43,519 bases of DNA. It comes from Burkholderiales bacterium (GTDB lineage Bacteria; Pseudomonadota; Gammaproteobacteria; Burkholderiales; Burkholderiaceae_C). The notes under the pieces are model-generated. The model did not search any database. It was given only the letters and a program-made list of their open reading frames with translations, and was not told the origin of the DNA. The stretch is taken from positions 1 through 43,519 of the forward strand of contig CANCVB010000023.1 in NCBI GenBank assembly GCA_947381415.1, given 5' to 3'. Position numbers and translations under genes: made by a program. Below are positions 43,401 through 43,519 of this stretch, piece by piece (position 1 is the first letter of the stretch; each line of letters begins with the position of its first letter).

Positions 43401-43519
43401 ATGAACCCATCCAAAATTGCCATCGTCACTGGCGCAGGTACCGGCGTTGGAAAAGCAGCTGCTTTGGCGTTGCTTGCAGACGGTTGGAAAGTGGCCTTGG
43501 TAGGCAGACGGTTACAACC
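43401..43519 (+). CDS. Short-chain dehydrogenase/reductase (partial, 5' end only)
   Basis: The first 39 codons are visible before the window ends: MNPSKIAIVTGAGTGVGKAA and onward to VALVGRRLQ. The TGAGTGVG motif is the SDR dinucleotide-binding loop, and the Arg-Arg after the second strand suggests NADP. AAAGGAG lies ten bases upstream and the gene is 20 bases after rnr, so it is probably co-transcribed. The substrate is unknown. Confidence 0.88.
   Translation, partial: MNPSKIAIVTGAGTGVGKAAALALLADGWKVALVGRRLQ

Overview
The window looks like the chromosome of a betaproteobacterium of the order Burkholderiales, most likely Comamonadaceae (a Limnohabitans-, Rhodoferax- or Polaromonas-like freshwater organism). 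This is inferred from gene content and order: ilvB-ilvN-ilvC-psd-pssA-leuA, aat-bpt, serB-mfd next to ispD-ispF, relA followed by tRNA-Val, phaR-rimO, and a polyhydroxybutyrate-related dehydrogenase. It is also inferred from the character of the proteins. No database search was possible. Base composition is moderate and coding is dense. No insertion sequence, integrase, CRISPR array or prophage is visible.

Layout. 1-349 (-) is the start of a sigma-70 family factor that runs off the window. 621-7233 (+) is a biosynthetic block: acetolactate synthase large and small subunits, ketol-acid reductoisomerase, phosphatidylserine decarboxylase, phosphatidylserine synthase, then 2-isopropylmalate synthase behind a well-formed leucine attenuator (a Leu-rich 17-residue leader ORF plus terminator) that has no annotated gene of its own. 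7291-9871 holds a terminator with a possible embedded promoter, a PBP7-type endopeptidase, an IclR regulator and the aat-bpt N-degron transferase pair (aat extends to 10617). 10655-13138 holds an enoyl-CoA hydratase-like protein and a cytochrome c / HIT protein / exported protein / lipoprotein operon. 13316-21024 is an accessory catabolic stretch: methyltransferase, beta-hydroxyacid dehydrogenase, class III aminotransferase, MFS carrier, IlvD/Edd-type sugar-acid dehydratase, SnoaL-like protein, glyoxalase and FAH/MhpD-type hydratase. 21021-31980 is mostly housekeeping: uvrC, serB, mfd, ispD, ispF, an HTH regulator, 3-hydroxybutyrate dehydrogenase and relA. tRNA-Val(GAC) follows at 32016-32092.

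The most unusual segment is 32223-38950, inserted between tRNA-Val and phaR. It has five collinear genes, all for secreted or membrane proteins: two large Ser/Thr-rich proteins ending in YHYH-type histidine-rich domains, a small EF-hand protein, another small secreted protein, and a HupE/UreJ-type membrane protein. The HupE-like protein's N-terminal soluble domain is collinear with the small EF-hand protein. I propose this is an envelope system handling a metal or calcium. The function is inference and the module deserves direct study.

The window closes with phaR (TTG start), rimO, tRNA-Leu(CAG) on the minus strand, rnr (RNase R, whose start region abuts that tRNA and its promoter head to head) and the start of a short-chain dehydrogenase. 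Five of the six convergent junctions leave no room for an intrinsic terminator because the genes touch or overlap at their stop codons.
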